From: Actinomycetes bacterium
GTDB taxonomy: Bacteria > Actinomycetota > Actinomycetes > Actinomycetales > Cellulomonadaceae
Direction of reading: 5' to 3'
NCBI GenBank assembly: GCA_023438885.1
Contig: JAEXPS010000142.1
Span: 1-7,892, forward strand
Length of the DNA stretch: 7,892 nucleotides
A program made the position numbers and the translations under genes. This document shows positions 6,823-7,892 of the stretch, in pieces. Within the stretch, counting starts at the first letter, position 1, and every line of letters starts with the position of its first letter. The notes beneath the pieces were generated by a model. That model worked only from the letters and a program-made list of their open reading frames with translations, was not told where the DNA came from and ran no database searches.

Positions 6823-7616
6823 GGAGCCTCGTCCGCGGGCGCGGCAGTACCTGGCGTCGCCGCCTCGCCGGGGCCTGACTCGGCACTTTCGCGTGAGGTC
6901 GGCAGTTCGGACTGCCGACCTGATGCCGAAGTGCCGACCTCGCCGGCGAGCGGGGTGGTGGGCTCGGGACTGGCGGCCGCCGCCTTGCGGCGCAGGCTCG
7001 CGGCACGGCCCAGCCGCACCGCGACGAGCAGCGCCGCCACGACGGCCAGCACCGCCAGCGCCTTACCGGTCGATCGGCCGCTGGTGCCGGACTCGGAGTC
7101 GTCGGGCGGGGCGACCGCCGCGTCGGTCGGCGCGATGATCGGCGCCGCCACGAGATCGCTCGGCGCCGGTGACGGCGACTGCGCAGGCGCCGTTGCCGGC
7201 GGCGCCTGCGTGGTGGGCTCCGCTGCCGGCACCGCGCCCGCGGCGGTGAACGCGAGGGTCCCGCTGATGGGGTGCCCGTCCTCGGACGTCACGCGCCAGT
7301 CCACGCGGTACGCCCCGGCGGGCCGGCTCGCGGCGAGGGGCTGGACCACCGTGGCGTCGACCAGCCGGGCGGGCCCCTCGCTCACCGCGGCGCCGTCCGG
7401 CCCGGTGACCAGCACCTCCGTGCCCAGCTCGAGCGCGGGACGCGTGAACGTCAGCACCACCTGGTCGGGTGCCACGTCCACGGTCGCGCCATCGGCCGGA
7501 TCGGTCGAGACGAGCTCGTCGTGCGCGGCCGCCGGCGTCATCGCGAGCAGGACGAACGCCACAGCGCAGGCCACGGCCGATGCCGGCCGCCTCAGAATTC
7601 CCCCGACCCGCCCCAT
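6819..7616 (-). CDS. copC: CopC-family copper-binding protein with C-terminal membrane anchor
   Basis: This is a 265-residue protein. A signal peptide (basic start, hydrophobic core about 11-27) ends in AAA just before His32, which would become the mature N-terminus HDELVSTDPADG. The CopC domain spans about 32-126. Asp113 and His115 in SEDGHPISG, together with the N-terminal His32, match the Cu(II) site known in CopC proteins (His1, an Asp and a second His some 82-84 residues later). A Pro/Ala/Thr-rich linker follows (128-175), then a single membrane span (about 186-200), a basic stop-transfer segment, and a 60-residue polar tail. The copper domain should therefore face outside and be tethered to the membrane. 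GGTGAGG lies immediately upstream of the ATG. The gene is first in a pair with copD-ctaG (4-bp overlap). The tail contains an unusual nested inverted repeat at 6880-6937, encoding residues 227-246. Confidence 0.93.
   Translation of the reverse strand: MGRVGGILRRPASAVACAVAFVLLAMTPAAAHDELVSTDPADGATVDVAPDQVVLTFTRPALELGTEVLVTGPDGAAVSEGPARLVDATVVQPLAASRPAGAYRVDWRVTSEDGHPISGTLAFTAAGAVPAAEPTTQAPPATAPAQSPSPAPSDLVAAPIIAPTDAAVAPPDDSESGTSGRSTGKALAVLAVVAALLVAVRLGRAASLRRKAAAASPEPTTPLAGEVGTSASGRQSELPTSRESAESGPGEAATPGTAAPADEAP
6880..6937. repeat. 58-bp nested inverted repeat within the copC tail
   Basis: The inner arms AGGTCGGCAGT (6896-6906) and ACTGCCGACCT (6911-6921) pair perfectly over 11 bp around a TCGG loop. 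The outer arms TCGGCACTTTCG (6880-6891) and CGAAGTGCCGA (6927-6937) pair with one bulged T. A small asymmetric internal loop separates the two stems. The core TCGGCA(C/G)TT therefore occurs in four related copies, two in each orientation. The element sits wholly inside the coding frame, in the polar cytoplasmic tail of CopC, and keeps the frame open. It looks like a dispersed palindromic repeat of REP type, but copy number elsewhere in the genome cannot be seen from this window. Confidence 0.75.
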
Positions 7617-7640
7617 GACCTCACCGTAGTGCGCGCAGAT

Positions 7641-7658
7641 TCACAGGGAACCCACAGG
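7641..7658 (+). promoter_or_regulatory. Tandem 7-bp direct repeat, possible response-regulator site
   Basis: TCACAGG and CCACAGG are separated by four bases (GAAC), giving an 11-bp period, one helical turn. This spacing and sequence resemble the mycobacterial PhoP binding pattern TCACAGC-N4-TCACAGC, with 6 of 7 and 5 of 7 matches. The site lies 25-42 bp upstream of the copC ATG, in the region where its promoter should be. The match is imperfect and short, so a chance occurrence is quite possible. Confidence 0.25.
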
Positions 7659-7687
7659 CTGCGCCCCTCGCTTCAGCCCTCACCACC

Positions 7688-7706
7688 AGGTTAGCGTCGC
7701 CTTACC
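7688..7706 (+). promoter_or_regulatory. Possible IdeR/DtxR-type iron box
   Basis: AGGTTAGCGTCGCCTTACC is an imperfect inverted repeat that resembles the actinobacterial iron-box consensus TTAGGTTAGSCTAACCTAA. Aligned from 7686, about 13 of 19 positions agree. It ends 19 bp before the lipoprotein ATG, where a bound Fe-repressor would block transcription or initiation. If real, the downstream gene would be turned on in low iron. This call rests on a consensus from memory and has not been scored. Confidence 0.4.
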
Positions 7707-7725
7707 CGGAACCGCGGAGGTCGAC

Positions 7726-7892
7726 ATGGGCACGACGCACCAGGCTCCCTTCCCGTTCGCCAGTGCCACCGGCCCGACGCGGAGGGAGGTGCTGGCGGCG
7801 GCCGGGCTGCTCGCCGGCGCGGGAGTGCTCGCCGCGTGCGGCAGCCCCTCGACGCCGCAGGGGCCCGCCGGCGGCGGCACCACGCCCGGCTC
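7726..7892 (+). CDS. Tat-exported lipoprotein, N-terminal part only
   Basis: Only the first 55 residues fall in the window. The start MGTTHQAPFPF is preceded by GCGGAGG with 5-base spacing. A twin-arginine motif TRREVL (residues 18-23) leads into a hydrophobic stretch, AAAGLLAGAGVLAAC, whose lipobox LAAC makes Cys38 the likely lipidated residue. A Gly/Pro/Ser/Thr-rich linker follows (GSPSTPQGPAGGG). The product should thus be folded in the cytoplasm, exported by Tat and anchored on the outer face of the membrane. The functional domain is beyond the window. Candidates consistent with Tat export, the copper-gene neighbour and a possible iron box include an iron-siderophore binding protein, a Rieske iron-sulfur protein, or a DyP/EfeB-type peroxidase. 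The visible residues do not choose between them. Confidence 0.85.
   Translation, partial: MGTTHQAPFPFASATGPTRREVLAAAGLLAGAGVLAACGSPSTPQGPAGGGTTPG

Larger units (their letters stand above)
7617..7725. promoter_or_regulatory. Divergent control region between copC and the lipoprotein gene
   Basis: These 109 bp separate two head-to-head genes and should carry both promoters. I see no strong sigma-70-like -35/-10 pair. Two notable elements are a direct repeat at 7641-7658 on the copC side and an iron-box-like sequence at 7688-7706 on the lipoprotein side. The lipoprotein ATG is preceded by GCGGAGG (7714-7720) at a good distance of 5 bases. Confidence 0.6.

Noticed and set aside
7591..7600. EcoRI-like GAATTC in CTCAGAATTC near the copC start, possible cloning junction
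   Set aside because: The site lies inside an uninterrupted CopC signal peptide, so there is no sign of an artificial join.
5092..7629. Plus-strand open frame of 845 codons
   Set aside because: It is antisense to copD-ctaG and copC, has Arg/His/Gln-rich composition and no recognisable domain.

Overview
This is a very GC-rich window with strong third-position G/C, GTG starts and 4-bp start/stop overlaps. These features, together with a CopD-CtaG fusion and a Tat-type lipoprotein signal, point to an actinobacterium, possibly of the Cellulomonas/Micrococcales type. That placement is inference, because the window holds no rRNA or other marker gene. It contains seven protein genes and is almost fully coding. 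I see no tRNA, rRNA, CRISPR array, insertion sequence or integrase.

Layout, left to right. (1) Minus strand, 1-1343: a GAF-GGDEF protein (probable diguanylate cyclase), cut off at its C-terminal side by the window edge. (2) Minus strand, 1431-3479: an S9-family serine peptidase with a beta-propeller and an intact Ser-Asp-His triad. It lies upstream of the GGDEF gene on the same strand, with an 87-bp gap that carries a small palindrome. (3) Plus strand, divergent from the peptidase: a VOC/glyoxalase-fold protein (3538-3963). It overlaps by 4 bp with (4) a Fpg/Nei-family zinc-finger DNA glycosylase (3960-4778) that lacks the usual N-terminal proline nucleophile. (5) Minus strand, ending 10 bp from the glycosylase in a tail-to-tail arrangement: a 677-residue polytopic membrane protein fusing CopD and CtaG (4789-6822). 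(6) Upstream of it and overlapping by 4 bp: copC (6819-7616), a secreted, membrane-anchored copper-binding protein. (7) Plus strand, divergent from copC: the first 55 residues of a Tat-exported lipoprotein (7726 to the window end). It follows a sequence resembling an IdeR/DtxR iron box.

How the genes fit together. copC and copD-ctaG form a translationally coupled pair, most simply read as a route that captures copper outside the cell and supplies it across or within the membrane for cytochrome oxidase assembly. The divergent lipoprotein shares a 109-bp control region with it and may be iron-regulated, so this end of the window may be a metal-homeostasis locus. The VOC and glycosylase genes form a second coupled pair.

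Items most worth a second look are a 58-bp nested inverted repeat inside the copC tail, the altered active site of the glycosylase, the GGDEF protein with no inhibitory I-site and an unassigned C-terminal region, and the putative regulatory repeats between copC and the lipoprotein gene. I found no clear undescribed multi-gene system.
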